In this document: piece by piece, positions 27,428 through 37,180 of the stretch
How the letters are laid out: each line of letters starts with the position of its first letter
Position numbering within the stretch: position 1 is the first letter of the stretch
NCBI GenBank assembly: GCA_900290245.1
Contig: OKRB01000002.1
Span: 37,483 to 101,482 of the forward strand
Direction: 5' to 3'
Length of the DNA stretch: 64,000 nucleotides
From: Candidatus Sulfuritelmatomonas gaucii
Lineage (GTDB): Bacteria > Acidobacteriota > Terriglobia > Terriglobales > Acidobacteriaceae
Position numbers and translations under genes: made by a program
The notes under the pieces: generated by a model
What the model was told of the DNA's origin: nothing
Seen by the model: the letters and a program-made list of their open reading frames with translations, nothing else
Databases searched by the model: none

Positions 27428-29835
27428 CCGCAAACCGCGAAAAAAACGAGCCGCGCAAGCTGCCCATGATGCCGATTCGCGACATGGTCATCTTTCCCTA
27501 CATGATGACCCCGTTCGTGGTGGGCCGCGAGTCGAGCGTCCGCGCCCTTGAAGAAGCCCTCAACGGCGACCGCAAGATCTTTCTCGCCACGCAGCACGAC
27601 GCTTCAATCGACGAGCCCAAGGCCAAGGACATCTTCCAGGTCGGAGCGATCTGCAACATCGTGCAGAGCGTGAAGATGCCCGACGGCAACATCAAGGTGC
27701 TGGTCGAGGGCGTTGAGCGCGCCAAATCTATCGACGTGACCGACCGCGACGGCTTCTTTGTGGCCACGGTGCGCACCGGCAAAAGTCAGTTTGAGATGAC
27801 ACCCGCGGTCGAGCAGCTCATGCAGCGCGTGACTACGCTGTTTGAGAACTACGTCAAGCTGCAGCAGTCGCTCAATTACGAGACCATCATTGCCACCGTG
27901 CGCATGGATGAGCCCGCCAAGCTCTCTGACACCATCGCCGCCAACCTGCAGGTCGGCATTGAAGAAAAGCAGGAGTTGCTCGCCGTCTTCGATCCCGCGG
28001 CGCGGCTGGCGCGGCTGGCTGACATGCTCGACGTGGAAATTGAAAAACTCGATCTCGACCGCAACATCCAGTCGCGCGTGAAGCGCCAGATGGAGCGCGC
28101 GCAAAAAGAGTACTACCTCAACGAGAAGATCAAGGCCATCCAGAAGGAACTGGGCCGCGGCGAGAAAAGCGAGTTCGACGAGCTGCGTAAGAAGATCGAA
28201 TCCGCGGGCATGCCCAAGGAAGTCCTGGAGAAGACCGTTCAGGAACTCAAGAAGCTCGAAGCCATGCCGCCCATGTCGGCCGAATCCACCGTCAGCCGCA
28301 ACTACATCGACTGGTTGCTGGCCGTGCCGTGGAAGAAGAAATCTAAGGAAACCCGCTCCATTGACTACGCGGAGAAGGTCCTCAACAACGACCACTACGG
28401 TCTCGAAAAGATCAAGGAACGCATCCTTGAATTCCTCGCCGTGCGCCAATTGGTGAAAAATCCCAAAGGTTCGATCCTGTGCTTTGTCGGCCCTCCCGGC
28501 GTGGGCAAAACTTCGCTCGGCATGTCGATCGCGAAATCCACGGGCCGCAAGTTCGTGCGCCTTTCGCTGGGCGGCGTGCGCGACGAAGCCGAGGTCCGGG
28601 GCCATCGCCGCACCTACATCGGCGCCATGCCCGGCCAGATCATCCAGCACATGAAGCGCGCCGGCACCAAGAACCCCGTGTTCCTGCTCGACGAGGTCGA
28701 CAAGATCAGCTCCGATTTTCGCGGCGATCCGGCCTCCGCGCTGCTTGAAGTGCTCGACCCCGAGCAGAACGTCACCTTCCAGGACCACTACCTCGACGTC
28801 GACTACGACCTGTCGCAGGTGCTCTTTGTAGCCACGGCCAATGTGCTGCACACTATTCCGCCGGCGTTGCAGGACCGCATGGAAATCCTGCGCCTGCAGG
28901 GCTACACCGAGCCGGAAAAGCTTGAGATTGCGCGCCAGTACCTGGTGAAGAAGCAGCGCGAGCAGACCGGCCTGAGCGAAAAGAACATCGTCTTCAAAGA
29001 CGACGCGATTCTCGAAATCATCCGCTCCTACACGCGCGAAGCCGGCGTACGCAACCTGGAGCGCGAAATCGGCAACGTGTGCCGCAAGGTCGCGCGCAAA
29101 GTGATAAAGGGCGGAATCAAGCACAAGGAAGAGATCAGCGCGCAGAATATCTCGGAGTTTCTCGGCGTGCAGAAGTTCCGCGACTCCGAGGCGCACGAGA
29201 GGAGCGAAGTCGGCCTCGTCACCGGTCTCGCGTGGACTGAAGTCGGCGGCAGCATCCTCACCACCGAGGTGCAGGTCCTCGACGGCAAAGGCAAGCTCAC
29301 CATCACCGGCCAGATCGGCGACGTGATGCAGGAGTCAGGACAGGCCGCGCTCGCCTACATCCGCAGCAAGGCGCATGCCCTCGGCCTGTCGCGCGAGTTT
29401 TATCGCAATGTCGACATTCACCTGCACGTTCCGGAGGGCGCCATCCCCAAGGACGGACCTTCGGCTGGCATCACCATGGCCACGGCATTGGCCAGTGCGC
29501 TGGCCAAGATTCCTGTGCGCCGTGACGTCGCCATGACCGGCGAAATCACGCTGCGTGGCAAGGTACTGGCCATCGGCGGCCTGAAAGAGAAATTGCTCGC
29601 CGCCCTTCGCGCCGGAATCTTTGAGACCATCCTGCCCCGCGCCAACGAGAAGGATCTCTCCGAGCTGCCCGACAACATCAAGAACGCCATGAAGCTCCAC
29701 TTCGTCGACACCATGGACGAAGTTCTGGCGCTTGCGCTCGAACGCCCGCTGCCTGCCCCACTTCCGGATGAAACGCAGACCCTCACTGCGGTTCCGCCCG
29801 CCGAGGTGCCCGGCAATCTTCCAGCGCCCCAGTAA
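27424..29835 (+). CDS. lon: ATP-dependent protease Lon
   Basis: 803 residues: N-terminal substrate domain (about 10-205), a coiled helical linker, AAA+ domain with Walker A GPPGVGKT at about 356-363, and a protease domain with the Ser/Lys dyad at about Ser680 (KDGPSAG) and Lys723 ([10 protein letters not shown]). AAGGGG precedes the ATG. Lon degrades misfolded and regulatory proteins and forms a quality-control group with the upstream tig-clpPX. The tail after the protease domain is Pro-rich. Confidence 0.98.
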   Translation: MTANREKNEPRKLPMMPIRDMVIFPYMMTPFVVGRESSVRALEEALNGDRKIFLATQHDASIDEPKAKDIFQVGAICNIVQSVKMPDGNIKVLVEGVERAKSIDVTDRDGFFVATVRTGKSQFEMTPAVEQLMQRVTTLFENYVKLQQSLNYETIIATVRMDEPAKLSDTIAANLQVGIEEKQELLAVFDPAARLARLADMLDVEIEKLDLDRNIQSRVKRQMERAQKEYYLNEKIKAIQKELGRGEKSEFDELRKKIESAGMPKEVLEKTVQELKKLEAMPPMSAESTVSRNYIDWLLAVPWKKKSKETRSIDYAEKVLNNDHYGLEKIKERILEFLAVRQLVKNPKGSILCFVGPPGVGKTSLGMSIAKSTGRKFVRLSLGGVRDEAEVRGHRRTYIGAMPGQIIQHMKRAGTKNPVFLLDEVDKISSDFRGDPASALLEVLDPEQNVTFQDHYLDVDYDLSQVLFVATANVLHTIPPALQDRMEILRLQGYTEPEKLEIARQYLVKKQREQTGLSEKNIVFKDDAILEIIRSYTREAGVRNLEREIGNVCRKVARKVIKGGIKHKEEISAQNISEFLGVQKFRDSEAHERSEVGLVTGLAWTEVGGSILTTEVQVLDGKGKLTITGQIGDVMQESGQAALAYIRSKAHALGLSREFYRNVDIHLHVPEGAIPKDGPSAGITMATALASALAKIPVRRDVAMTGEITLRGKVLAIGGLKEKLLAALRAGIFETILPRANEKDLSELPDNIKNAMKLHFVDTMDEVLALALERPLPAPLPDETQTLTAVPPAEVPGNLPAPQ

Positions 29836-29955
29836 TTTTCAGCTCGCTATCGGCGTTTAATCGCCAGCCGTGCACTGGCGCGGCCGCATGCATTTGGGAT
29901 GACACACTCGCGCGTGCCCTTTACACTTGGTCCGACGTGCGAGGAGTGTCTTTTC

Positions 29956-32226
29956 ATGCTGAGCCGGCGAAGTTTTCTAAAGACGGGCATCACCACCGGA
30001 GCCGCGGCGTTGCCGCTGGTATCCAGGATCGACGCGCTGGACGGCGCAACTTTGGCAGCCCAGCAGACGGGTGGAGGCGAGAACGCCGCGACGGGGATTC
30101 TCGTCCCGCTGCCGGATCGCCTGCCACAGCAGCAGATCCCGGCAGAGCCCTGGCAAAACCGTGTCCGCCGCGTGGGCCAAACCAACATGACCGAGCACGA
30201 TCCCGCGGTGATGAACGTGGAGGAGTGGGCCGACTACTGGCACTCAGCCAAGGTCGATGTCGTCTTTGTCAGCGTCACCGGCATCCTCGCGTTCTATCCC
30301 TCCAAGGTGCCGTTCCACAAGCATGGAAAATTCCTGAACGGCCGCGACTTCTTCGGCGAGTGCACGGCGGCGGCAAAGCAGCGCGGCATGCGCGTGGTGG
30401 CACGCATGAGTCCCGACCTCAACTGGCCCGATGCGCTCGCGGCTCATCCTAAATGGGCGATGCGCCACAAAGACGGCTCGCCGCAGCTCTCCACCGAGGA
30501 TCCACGCCTCTTCAAGACATGCATGTTCTCCAGCTACATGGATGATTACGTCCCCGCGATCATGCGCGAAATCAGCTCTCTCTACGACGTCGATTGCTTT
30601 TACACCAACGGCTGGCCGCCGCTGGGCAATTTGCCCGAGTGCTACTGCGCCAATTGCTCGAAGCTGCCGCCGGGCGGCACGCCGGCCTACTGGCGCGTCT
30701 TCACCGAGCGGGTGCTCGCGCTGTGGCAGCGCTACGACGCCATCGCCAAGGAGAAGCAGGTCGACAGCTTTTACTTCGCCAACTCCGGCGGCAATGTGCG
30801 CGGCGGGCCGAATCTCGACCAACTCGGCAAAATCATCGCCTGGTTCCAGGCCGATAACCAAGGCCGCACCTACGAAGATCCCGCAGTGTGGGGATGCAGC
30901 TCGCAGGGCCGCGCGTGCAACGCGGTGCTCGACGGCAAGTTCGCGGCGAACGTGACGGCAGCCTACTCGACCGGAAATCCGGGCTGGCGCAACGCGTCGA
31001 AGTCTCCCGACGAAACGCGCATGTGGATCAACGAAACACTGGCCAGTGGCATGGTGCCGTATCTGCATTTTGTCGGCGCGGAAAAAGGCTTCTGTGAAGA
31101 TCGCCGCTGGCAGAAGCTGGGCGTGGATTACTTTGATTGGACAGCGCGCCATGACGCGCATCTCGCCGCGCGCCGCTCCATCGCCAACATCGGCGTCGTG
31201 ATCGGCCAGAGCACGCAGCTTCTTTATCCCGGTCCGGCCACCGTGCGCACGCGCGCCTACATGCACGAAACGACTCAGGGAATCTACGATGCGCTGCTGC
31301 GCGGCCGCTTCGCCTTCGACTATGTCCACGAAGACCGCCTCGAGCCAGAGCGCCTCAAAAAGTATCGAGCGCTTCTGCTGCCCAACGTGGCCATGCTCAG
31401 CGACCGGCAATGCGAGCAACTCAGCGATTATGTCCGCGCCGGCGGCTCGCTGATGGCCGACTTCGAGACCAGCCTCTACGACGAAAACCTCAACCCGCGG
31501 GCCGATTTCGGTCTTGCCGGCCTGTTCGGCGTCAGCAAAGTCGGCGATGCAGTGGGCACCAACGGCAATCCGTATTACGCGCGCATTGAAAGACCAGAAT
31601 CGCCGCCGCCGCAATCGCCCGCCCCGCACGCAATCGTTGAGGGCTTCCGCGACACGAACTGGATTCCAGGAGCGCAGAATCGCCTGCCACTCAAGCCCGT
31701 CGGCAATCCGGTGCTCACCGTGGTTCCGGGATTTGTGCGCTATCCGCCGGAACTCGCATATCCCCCGGTTTCAGAGACCACTGAACCGGCCGTGGTGCTG
31801 CGCGAATCCGGCTCAAGCCGCCTCGCCTGGTTTTCGGGCGACGTGGAGCGCACCTGGTGGCTCACCGGCCACGGCGATCTGCTGCGCCTGCTCCACAACA
31901 CGATTCGCTGGCTCACCCACGATGAGCGAGTCGTCAGCGTCGAAGGGCCCGGCTTCATCGAGATGTTCGCGTGGGAAACGCGTCCAGGCTATGCCGTTCA
32001 TTTGCTCAATTACTCAAATGCCAACGCATTCCACGGCTGGATGCAGTCGATCGATCCGCTTGGGGCCCAGCAGTTGAGCATGAAACTGCCGCCGCAAGTG
32101 CACGTGAAATCCGTCGAGCTGCTGCGCGCGGAGCAGACCGTGCCCTTCAAACTCGACGGTCAGACGCTGCGCTTCACAGTGCCGGCCGTCGCCGATTACG
32201 AGGTGGCGGCAGTGACAGTGGCGTAG
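29956..32226 (+). CDS. Tat-exported glycosidase-like protein
   Basis: ATG 29956 has GAGGAG upstream; the open frame from 29899 does not. The 756-residue protein starts with a Tat signal (RRSFLKTG). Residues about 75-330 look like a TIM barrel of the hypothetical glycoside hydrolase (GHL6) type, with DVDCFYTNGWPPLGN and CYCANCSK. Residues about 400-500 resemble the beta-galactosidase trimerisation (glutamine-amidotransferase-like) fold (ALLLPNVAMLSDRQCEQL), and the C-terminus is beta-rich. Likely acts on a sugar or glycoside outside the cytoplasm; the substrate is unknown. Confidence 0.75.
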   Translation: MLSRRSFLKTGITTGAAALPLVSRIDALDGATLAAQQTGGGENAATGILVPLPDRLPQQQIPAEPWQNRVRRVGQTNMTEHDPAVMNVEEWADYWHSAKVDVVFVSVTGILAFYPSKVPFHKHGKFLNGRDFFGECTAAAKQRGMRVVARMSPDLNWPDALAAHPKWAMRHKDGSPQLSTEDPRLFKTCMFSSYMDDYVPAIMREISSLYDVDCFYTNGWPPLGNLPECYCANCSKLPPGGTPAYWRVFTERVLALWQRYDAIAKEKQVDSFYFANSGGNVRGGPNLDQLGKIIAWFQADNQGRTYEDPAVWGCSSQGRACNAVLDGKFAANVTAAYSTGNPGWRNASKSPDETRMWINETLASGMVPYLHFVGAEKGFCEDRRWQKLGVDYFDWTARHDAHLAARRSIANIGVVIGQSTQLLYPGPATVRTRAYMHETTQGIYDALLRGRFAFDYVHEDRLEPERLKKYRALLLPNVAMLSDRQCEQLSDYVRAGGSLMADFETSLYDENLNPRADFGLAGLFGVSKVGDAVGTNGNPYYARIERPESPPPQSPAPHAIVEGFRDTNWIPGAQNRLPLKPVGNPVLTVVPGFVRYPPELAYPPVSETTEPAVVLRESGSSRLAWFSGDVERTWWLTGHGDLLRLLHNTIRWLTHDERVVSVEGPGFIEMFAWETRPGYAVHLLNYSNANAFHGWMQSIDPLGAQQLSMKLPPQVHVKSVELLRAEQTVPFKLDGQTLRFTVPAVADYEVAAVTVA

Positions 32227-32312
32227 CAGACACAGAAAACATAGGAATTTCGCGGTGTCATCCCAACCGACTATATCGCAGTGCAGGCGGTCGAAGGGTG
32301 CCCCGAACCGTT

Positions 32313-32340
32313 CCCTAATCCCTAATCCCTGGTCCCTGTC
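32313..32340. repeat. Heptad array at the stop of the GT1 gene
   Basis: Four 7-base units: CCCTAAT, CCCTAAT, CCCTGGT, CCCTGTC. The stop codon and last residues (QGPGIRD) of the leftward glycosyltransferase are encoded by the array. The same word type recurs at 37181-37208. Confidence 0.88.
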
Positions 32341-33601
32341 TTTCGAGTTTCTCCAGCGCATCACATGCCGTCATCACGCCATTTTCGCGCGCAACTTCTT
32401 CGGCCGCGGCTCGTGCCCGCTCGTCATACTCCGGCTCGGAAAGCATCTCCCTCGCCTTGCGCGCCACACGCCACGCTTTAAAGTCGGAGCGCTGAACGAC
32501 GCGCGCCACTCCCAGGCGCCGCATGCGCCGTGCGTTGTCCGGCTGGTCGTGCGAGTAGGGCATGATCAGCATTGGCCGGCCCGCGCGCAGGCATTGCGCC
32601 GTGGTGCCCACACCACCTTGATGAACCACGAGCGACGCGCGCGGAAACAATCGTGAATACGGCGCGTACTCTGCCACGCAAATCAATTCGGGCAGCGAAA
32701 TCTCAGGTCTATTGCGCGGATCGTCCCCGATCAGCAGCACGGCGCGCACGCCCAGCTTGATGGCCGCTCGCGCCGATTGCTCGTAGAAATCGCCCGCAGC
32801 CATCACCGCAGCCGAGCCAAGCGTGAAAACAGCCGGCGGCTCGCCCGCATTCAAAAATGTTTCAAGCTGCGAGGGTAGTGCGGCGTTGCCGGCGTCCGCA
32901 TCGTAAAAACAGAATCCCGTAATCAGCGTGTGCTCAGGCCAATCCTTCTGCTCGACGCCCAGAACGCGCGAGAAGAGCGCGAGCACCAGGTGCGGCGAGT
33001 GCTTGGCCTCGAAAATGGGGTTCTTGCCCATCGGCAAGCCGAGCTCGCGCCGCAGTTCGTAAATCGGCTCAGGCCATTTGCGCGTGACAAAGCGCGCCAG
33101 CCGACGCATGGCGCCGCCCATGCCCGGAGCCTTGTCGGCGCGCGACAGCCGCGGATACGGCGGCAGCACCGGTGGATCGTACGCGGAAAAAAACGAGAAC
33201 GGCGCCAGCACGTAGCTTGCCCACGGAATACCCGTCACCTCCGCCACAATCGGTCCCGCGTAGTTCAGTTCGCCCAGCAGCAGCAGATCGGCGCGCGCGG
33301 GCCGCGTCGCCGCGTCGAGCAGGTCGTCATAGGTCTGCCTCAGCACCGGGAAGAGGAATTCGCGCAGCCCTGTCTCCGTGCCCTTCTTCACGTCGTAAAT
33401 CATCTGGATGAGCAGCGTATTCGAGGGATCGATATCGGGCCGGAGCGCGTGAAATTCAATGCCGAGTGGCTCGATTTTCCGGCGGTAGAGGTTGGGCAGC
33501 GCCATCACCGGCGAGTGGCCGCGGCGCTTCAGTTCGAGCGCAATGGCAATCAGCGGATTGATATCACCAAAGGTGCCGATGTTCGACAGAACGATGCGCA
33601 A
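32315..33601 (-). CDS. GT1 (UGT/MGT-type) glycosyltransferase
   Basis: Start taken at TTG 33601 with GAGGAT eight bases upstream, giving 428 residues; the longer frame to 33676 adds no domain. N-terminal LRIVLSNIGTFGDINPLIAIA is the acceptor-domain glycine motif and the C-terminal part has FPRASLVVHQGGVGTTAQCL with SHDQPDN, the nucleotide-sugar site of GT1 enzymes acting on lipids or natural products. Acceptor unknown. The last eight or so codons are made of a heptad array. Confidence 0.88.
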   Translation of the reverse strand: MRIVLSNIGTFGDINPLIAIALELKRRGHSPVMALPNLYRRKIEPLGIEFHALRPDIDPSNTLLIQMIYDVKKGTETGLREFLFPVLRQTYDDLLDAATRPARADLLLLGELNYAGPIVAEVTGIPWASYVLAPFSFFSAYDPPVLPPYPRLSRADKAPGMGGAMRRLARFVTRKWPEPIYELRRELGLPMGKNPIFEAKHSPHLVLALFSRVLGVEQKDWPEHTLITGFCFYDADAGNAALPSQLETFLNAGEPPAVFTLGSAAVMAAGDFYEQSARAAIKLGVRAVLLIGDDPRNRPEISLPELICVAEYAPYSRLFPRASLVVHQGGVGTTAQCLRAGRPMLIMPYSHDQPDNARRMRRLGVARVVQRSDFKAWRVARKAREMLSEPEYDERARAAAEEVARENGVMTACDALEKLERQGPGIRD

Positions 33602-33666
33602 TCCCGGGATCCTCAGGGCATGAAGGGTCGCAGCTTTGAGGGTAATGCATGGCGGGAGTCCGCCGC

Positions 33667-34488
33667 ATGATAACAATTGAAAAATTCTTCGGGTTGGCGG
33701 AAATCTGCATTAGAGTATTGCTCATGCCCGGTCACAGCAAAGCCACCATTGTCAGCATGGCCGTCGTCACCGTCGTCATCACTTCGCTGCTGCACGAGGG
33801 GCTGGGCCATGGCGTGACCGCATGGCTGCGGGGCGACGTGGTTCGGGAGCTCACCAGCAATCATCTCGACTCTGTCCGCCGCGATCGGCTGGTTGATGCA
33901 GGCGGTACCATCGTGAATCTCGTTGCAGGCGCGATTTGCCTGTTTGCCTCGGCATTCGCGCATCGCGTCAACACTCGCTACTTTCTCTGGTTTCTCGGCA
34001 GCGTCAACCTGCTACTCGGCGCCGGCTACTTCCTCTTTTCCGGCGTGCTCGGTCTTGGCGACTGGGCCGACCTGATTCGCGGATTTCCGCACGCTGCTCC
34101 GTGGCGCGTCGGCATGGCTTTTTTGGGCGCCGCGTTCTACTTCTTCTTTGTGCGCCTCATCGCGATTACGCTTCATCCATTTGTGCCGCGCCGCAGCGAT
34201 TACAACATCGTGGCCCGGCTGCCATACCTTGCCGCGTGCGCCTTCTGGTGCCTTGCCGGAGCGTTTGATCCGCTCGGCTTTCGCCTGATGCTGCTGTCTA
34301 CCATTCCAGCTTCATTCGGCGGCATGTCGGGCCTGCTTTGGGCCGACAGCCTTATACCGGGCGCCAAACCGGAAGAAGAACTCGTGGTCGAGCGAAGCCC
34401 GATCTGGTGGACCGTGGCTATTGTGCTCGGTTGCGCATTCCTGCTCACCGTGGCCCGCGGAATCGAATTCCATCAGCCGCAGACCTGA
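33667..34488 (+). CDS. Membrane protein with HExxH metalloprotease-like motif
   Basis: ATG 33667 has GGGAG at good spacing; 273 residues with about six to seven membrane helices. HEGLGH in the first third (about residue 43) is the zinc-binding HExxH pattern of M50-like intramembrane or related peptidases, but the second metal motif (NPxDG) is not seen; LVDAGGTIVNLVAGAI occupies that place. It may be a degenerate site-2-protease-like protein. It is divergent from the GT1 gene. Confidence 0.7.
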   Translation: MITIEKFFGLAEICIRVLLMPGHSKATIVSMAVVTVVITSLLHEGLGHGVTAWLRGDVVRELTSNHLDSVRRDRLVDAGGTIVNLVAGAICLFASAFAHRVNTRYFLWFLGSVNLLLGAGYFLFSGVLGLGDWADLIRGFPHAAPWRVGMAFLGAAFYFFFVRLIAITLHPFVPRRSDYNIVARLPYLAACAFWCLAGAFDPLGFRLMLLSTIPASFGGMSGLLWADSLIPGAKPEEELVVERSPIWWTVAIVLGCAFLLTVARGIEFHQPQT

Positions 34489-34520
34489 TCCGCTGGTGAC
34501 TCTGCCAGCGCTTTCCGCAG

Positions 34521-35459
34521 TTACTGCCCAGGTTTTGGCTTCGCGCTGGCGCAGGCCGTCGGCACATCCTTCAGTGTCGGCTGAAGGTCTGGCCAGTATG
34601 GGCTCTGCTTCAGCAGCGAGCAAAAATCCCCAAGGGAAGGGAAGGGATTCTGCTGCGCCTTCGGTCCCAGCGCATCCACAAACTTCCACGCCATGGTAGA
34701 GTGCCCTGTGTAAATCAGATCGAGCACGACGCCCCACAGCGACTGCCCGATCTCGTCAGCGTTTTCCGCATTCACTACCTTCCGCGCCGCGCCTAGTTCC
34801 TTGTTCCATTGCGCCGGCGTGGGCGCAGCCTTTTGCATCTTGTCCATGGCCAGATGAAAGCCGCCGCCTTTCTTGTCGTCGATCCAGCGCAGCGTCACCA
34901 CCTCTGAAGGCGAGCAGGCAAAGCACGTGGGCCAATAGGCAAACGTCCAGTCGGCCGTGATGTAGTAGTAGGTCCCATCCTTGGCGCGCTCAAAGTGCGC
35001 TTCGTCGTCATCGGCATCGTTGAGCGTAGCCAGCAATTTAAACTCCGGCGCAAGCTCGAATACGTAATGCGTCATGCAGCAATGCGCGCCGCCGGTATAC
35101 GTGGAAACAATCATGTCGGGCCGGCCGAGTCCGGTCAGGTCAGTGCCGTTCGGGATGAATGGAACGTTCCAGTCTGCATTACTTGGCTGGCCCAGGGTTG
35201 CGTTTTGATAGCCATCGAGTACCTTGCTGTAAATGAGCTTGCCGCCGCTCGTCACCCGCAGGCATATGCCGTCGTCGCGTGAATACGTCCGGAAAGTGAA
35301 CTTACCCACCGTTACCACGCCCATTGGATTCTTGCTCGCGCACGCCGCCACAACGTTTTTCGCCGGGTACTGTGCGAAGAGCTGCGCCGAAGCAGCGAGC
35401 AATAACGCCACCAGCATGCCGGCCAGAGCCCACGCTGGTTTCCACGCATCTTGCCTCAT
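34521..35459 (-). CDS. Secreted protein of unknown function
   Basis: ATG 35459 (MRQDAWKPAW) has GGAGAG before it. The frame is open to 35588, but that extension is translated heptad array and is rejected. 312 residues with a signal peptide (about 1-30, ending LFAQ). Conserved-looking pieces are GGAHCCMTHYVFEL and CFACSPSEVV. No domain is recognised; the Cys pairs may form disulfides, and a DsbA-like gene lies just beyond. Confidence 0.75.
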   Translation of the reverse strand: MRQDAWKPAWALAGMLVALLLAASAQLFAQYPAKNVVAACASKNPMGVVTVGKFTFRTYSRDDGICLRVTSGGKLIYSKVLDGYQNATLGQPSNADWNVPFIPNGTDLTGLGRPDMIVSTYTGGAHCCMTHYVFELAPEFKLLATLNDADDDEAHFERAKDGTYYYITADWTFAYWPTCFACSPSEVVTLRWIDDKKGGGFHLAMDKMQKAAPTPAQWNKELGAARKVVNAENADEIGQSLWGVVLDLIYTGHSTMAWKFVDALGPKAQQNPFPSLGDFCSLLKQSPYWPDLQPTLKDVPTACASAKPKPGQ

Positions 35460-35509
35460 AATCTCTCCGTGATTCCTGCAACAATAGCACCATGGGATAT
35501 GCTTTTTCC

Positions 35510-35544
35510 GATCTCTAGTCTCTGATCTCTGTTCTCTGATCTCT
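35510..35544. repeat. Heptad array between divergent genes
   Basis: Five 7-base units: GATCTCT, AGTCTCT, GATCTCT, GTTCTCT, GATCTCT. It lies 50 bases beyond the start of the leftward secreted-protein gene and six bases before the start of a rightward 43-residue ORF. Confidence 0.88.
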
Positions 35545-35550
35545 GTCTTT

Positions 35551-35682
35551 ATGAAGATCCTCCTCGCCATTGCCGCCATCGTCCTCATCGCCGGCTCGCT
35601 CTACGCCGACTACAAGTGGCGCCGCTGGATAGAAGCCCGCCGGCAGCAACGCGACCATCCCGATTCCGGCGCCAAGCCCTGA
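35551..35682 (+). CDS. 43-residue single-helix membrane peptide
   Basis: A short frame with one N-terminal hydrophobic helix (MKILLAIAAIVLIAGSLYAD) followed by a basic tail (YKWRRWIEARRQQRD). No family is recognised. It starts six bases after one heptad array and its TGA is inside the first unit of another, so its expression leader is formed by the array; there is no clear ribosome binding site. Confidence 0.5.
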   Translation: MKILLAIAAIVLIAGSLYADYKWRRWIEARRQQRDHPDSGAKP

Positions 35683-35706
35683 CCGCTGGCCCCGACCCCC
35701 GACTCC
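35679..35706. repeat. Heptad array after the 43-residue ORF
   Basis: Four 7-base units: CTGACCG, CTGGCCC, CGACCCC, CGACTCC. The first unit contains the stop codon of the small ORF. Confidence 0.7.
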
Positions 35707-35770
35707 CGCCATTCCCCCTCCTCCCCGTTCTTCGTTCGTTACAATGGCTTTAGGGAGCCGTCCAACCAAC

Positions 35771-36490
35771 ATGCGTTCGATCCTTGCCACTCACTTCCCC
35801 AAGCGCCGGGCCCGCGCCATTTCGCACCGCACCATCTCGCTCCGTGCCCGGCTGCTTGCTGCTCTTGCGCCCGCCGCGCTTCTTGCCTCCGTAATCTTTT
35901 GCCCGGCCGTCGCCGCGCACGCCCAGTTTGGCCCTCCGGCCACCACCCCGGTCCACGACCCCGCCGCGCTCAAGCCGCCGCCGGGCGCCAAGGTCGCCAT
36001 CATAGAATTCGAAGACCTGGAGTGCCCCGACTGCGCCTTTGCCAACCCTGTGCTCAAGCAGGCCGCCGAGCAGTATCACATCCCTTGGCTTCGCCACGAC
36101 TTCCCGCTGCCCTTCCACAACTGGAGCTTCCAGGCCGCCGTCAACGCCCGCTTCTTCGACACCAAAAGCAAGACCCTCGGCGACGAATACCGCGATTACA
36201 TCTTCGCCAACCAGATCTCCATTGAAACGCCGGCGCAGCTCCAGCAGTTCACGCAGAAATTCGCGCAGGCTCACGGCGTCGCGCTGCCATTCGCCGTCGA
36301 TCCCATGGGCAAGTTTGCCCAGGCGGTCAAGGAAGACTACGCCCTCGGCCAGCGCATCGGCATCGAGCACACGCCTACCATCTGGATCGTCACCAACGGC
36401 TCCCACGTCGCGCCGTTCGTCGAGGTGGTCGACCGCAGCAAGCTTTACCAGCTCATCGACCAGGCCATCGCCGAAACCCGCGGCCACTAG
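35771..36490 (+). CDS. DsbA-family thioredoxin-like protein
   Basis: Start ATG 35771 with GGAG about 13 bases before; ATG 35744 is possible but lacks a site. 239 residues with a long basic-then-hydrophobic export signal (to about AHAQ, residue 52). The active site CPDC sits in EFEDLECPDCAFAN and the cis-proline loop in HTPTIWIV. It is probably a periplasmic thiol oxidoreductase of the Thioredoxin_4 group. No DsbB partner is nearby. Confidence 0.85.
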   Translation: MRSILATHFPKRRARAISHRTISLRARLLAALAPAALLASVIFCPAVAAHAQFGPPATTPVHDPAALKPPPGAKVAIIEFEDLECPDCAFANPVLKQAAEQYHIPWLRHDFPLPFHNWSFQAAVNARFFDTKSKTLGDEYRDYIFANQISIETPAQLQQFTQKFAQAHGVALPFAVDPMGKFAQAVKEDYALGQRIGIEHTPTIWIVTNGSHVAPFVEVVDRSKLYQLIDQAIAETRGH

Positions 36491-36562
36491 CCAGGTGCCC
36501 AACATTCGGCGTCCGCCGCGGCTGAGCTTTGCGCCTATGGTGGAAAAGCGCTCAGCGTAACC

Positions 36563-37060
36563 ATGAGACCCGCCCCCGCCCATCCCGCACCCCTACGCGC
36601 CATTCTGTGGGGCGGCCTGCTCTGCGGCGCGCTCGATATCACCGCCGCCTTCGTCATCTACGGCGCCATGGGCCTTCCTCCCACGCGGCTGCTTCAGGGA
36701 ATCGCCTCCGGCCTCCTCGGCCCGCGTGCCTTCGCCGGCGGCGTTCCCACCGCGCTGCTCGGCTTCTTCTCTGAGTTTCTGATCGCCACCGGCACCGCAG
36801 CCGTCTATGTCCTCGCCGGCCTCTGGATGGTCTTCCTCACGCGCCGCCCCTGGCTCGCCGGCCCGCTCTATGGAATCGCCGTCTACTGGTTCATGCAGCT
36901 CGTGGTGCTGCCGCTGTCGCGCTACGCCCACCGCCGCTTCTCGCTCCGGATCACGCTTATCGGCATCGCCATCCACATGGTCTGCGTGGGCCTGCCCATC
37001 GCGCTCGCCGCCCGCCGCTTCGCTACATGCAGGGAGCAGGGAGTAGCCAGTAGCCGGTAG
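36563..37060 (+). CDS. Four-helix membrane protein of unknown function
   Basis: 165 residues with four hydrophobic helices (about 12-35, 55-80, 85-120, 130-150). No family is assigned. The last codons and the stop (EQGVASSR) are encoded by a heptad array (37042-37076), so the natural C-terminus may have been replaced or extended. Confidence 0.65.
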   Translation: MRPAPAHPAPLRAILWGGLLCGALDITAAFVIYGAMGLPPTRLLQGIASGLLGPRAFAGGVPTALLGFFSEFLIATGTAAVYVLAGLWMVFLTRRPWLAGPLYGIAVYWFMQLVVLPLSRYAHRRFSLRITLIGIAIHMVCVGLPIALAARRFATCREQGVASSR

Positions 37061-37076
37061 CCAGTAGCCGGTGGCG
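37042..37076. repeat. Heptad array at the end of the 36.6 kb gene
   Basis: Five 7-base units: AGTAGCC, AGTAGCC, GGTAGCC, AGTAGCC, GGTGGCG. The stop codon is in the third unit. Inverted partner at 37142-37176. Confidence 0.9.
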
Positions 37077-37141
37077 AAAAACTCTAAAGCCCGGAAATCG
37101 CAGTTGAGAACAAAAACAGAAAAGCCAATAGCGAGAATTCT

Positions 37142-37176
37142 TCAGCTACAAGCTACCGGCTACCAGCTACAGGCTG
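37142..37176. repeat. Heptad array, inverted partner
   Basis: Five 7-base units: TCAGCTA, CAAGCTA, CCGGCTA, CCAGCTA, CAGGCTG. Complementary in type to 37042-37076; about 65 bases separate them. Confidence 0.88.
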
Positions 37177-37180
37177 ACCC

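Noticed and set aside
27604..29196. 530-codon minus-strand frame
   Set aside because: It is antisense to lon, which has all its catalytic motifs; long antisense frames arise from GC-rich codon use.
30244..31629. 461-codon minus-strand frame
   Set aside because: Antisense to the Tat-exported glycosidase-like gene; no domain.
35460..35588. N-terminal extension of the 34.5 kb secreted protein
   Set aside because: It is translated heptad array (REQRSETRDRK) and precedes a proper ribosome site and signal peptide.
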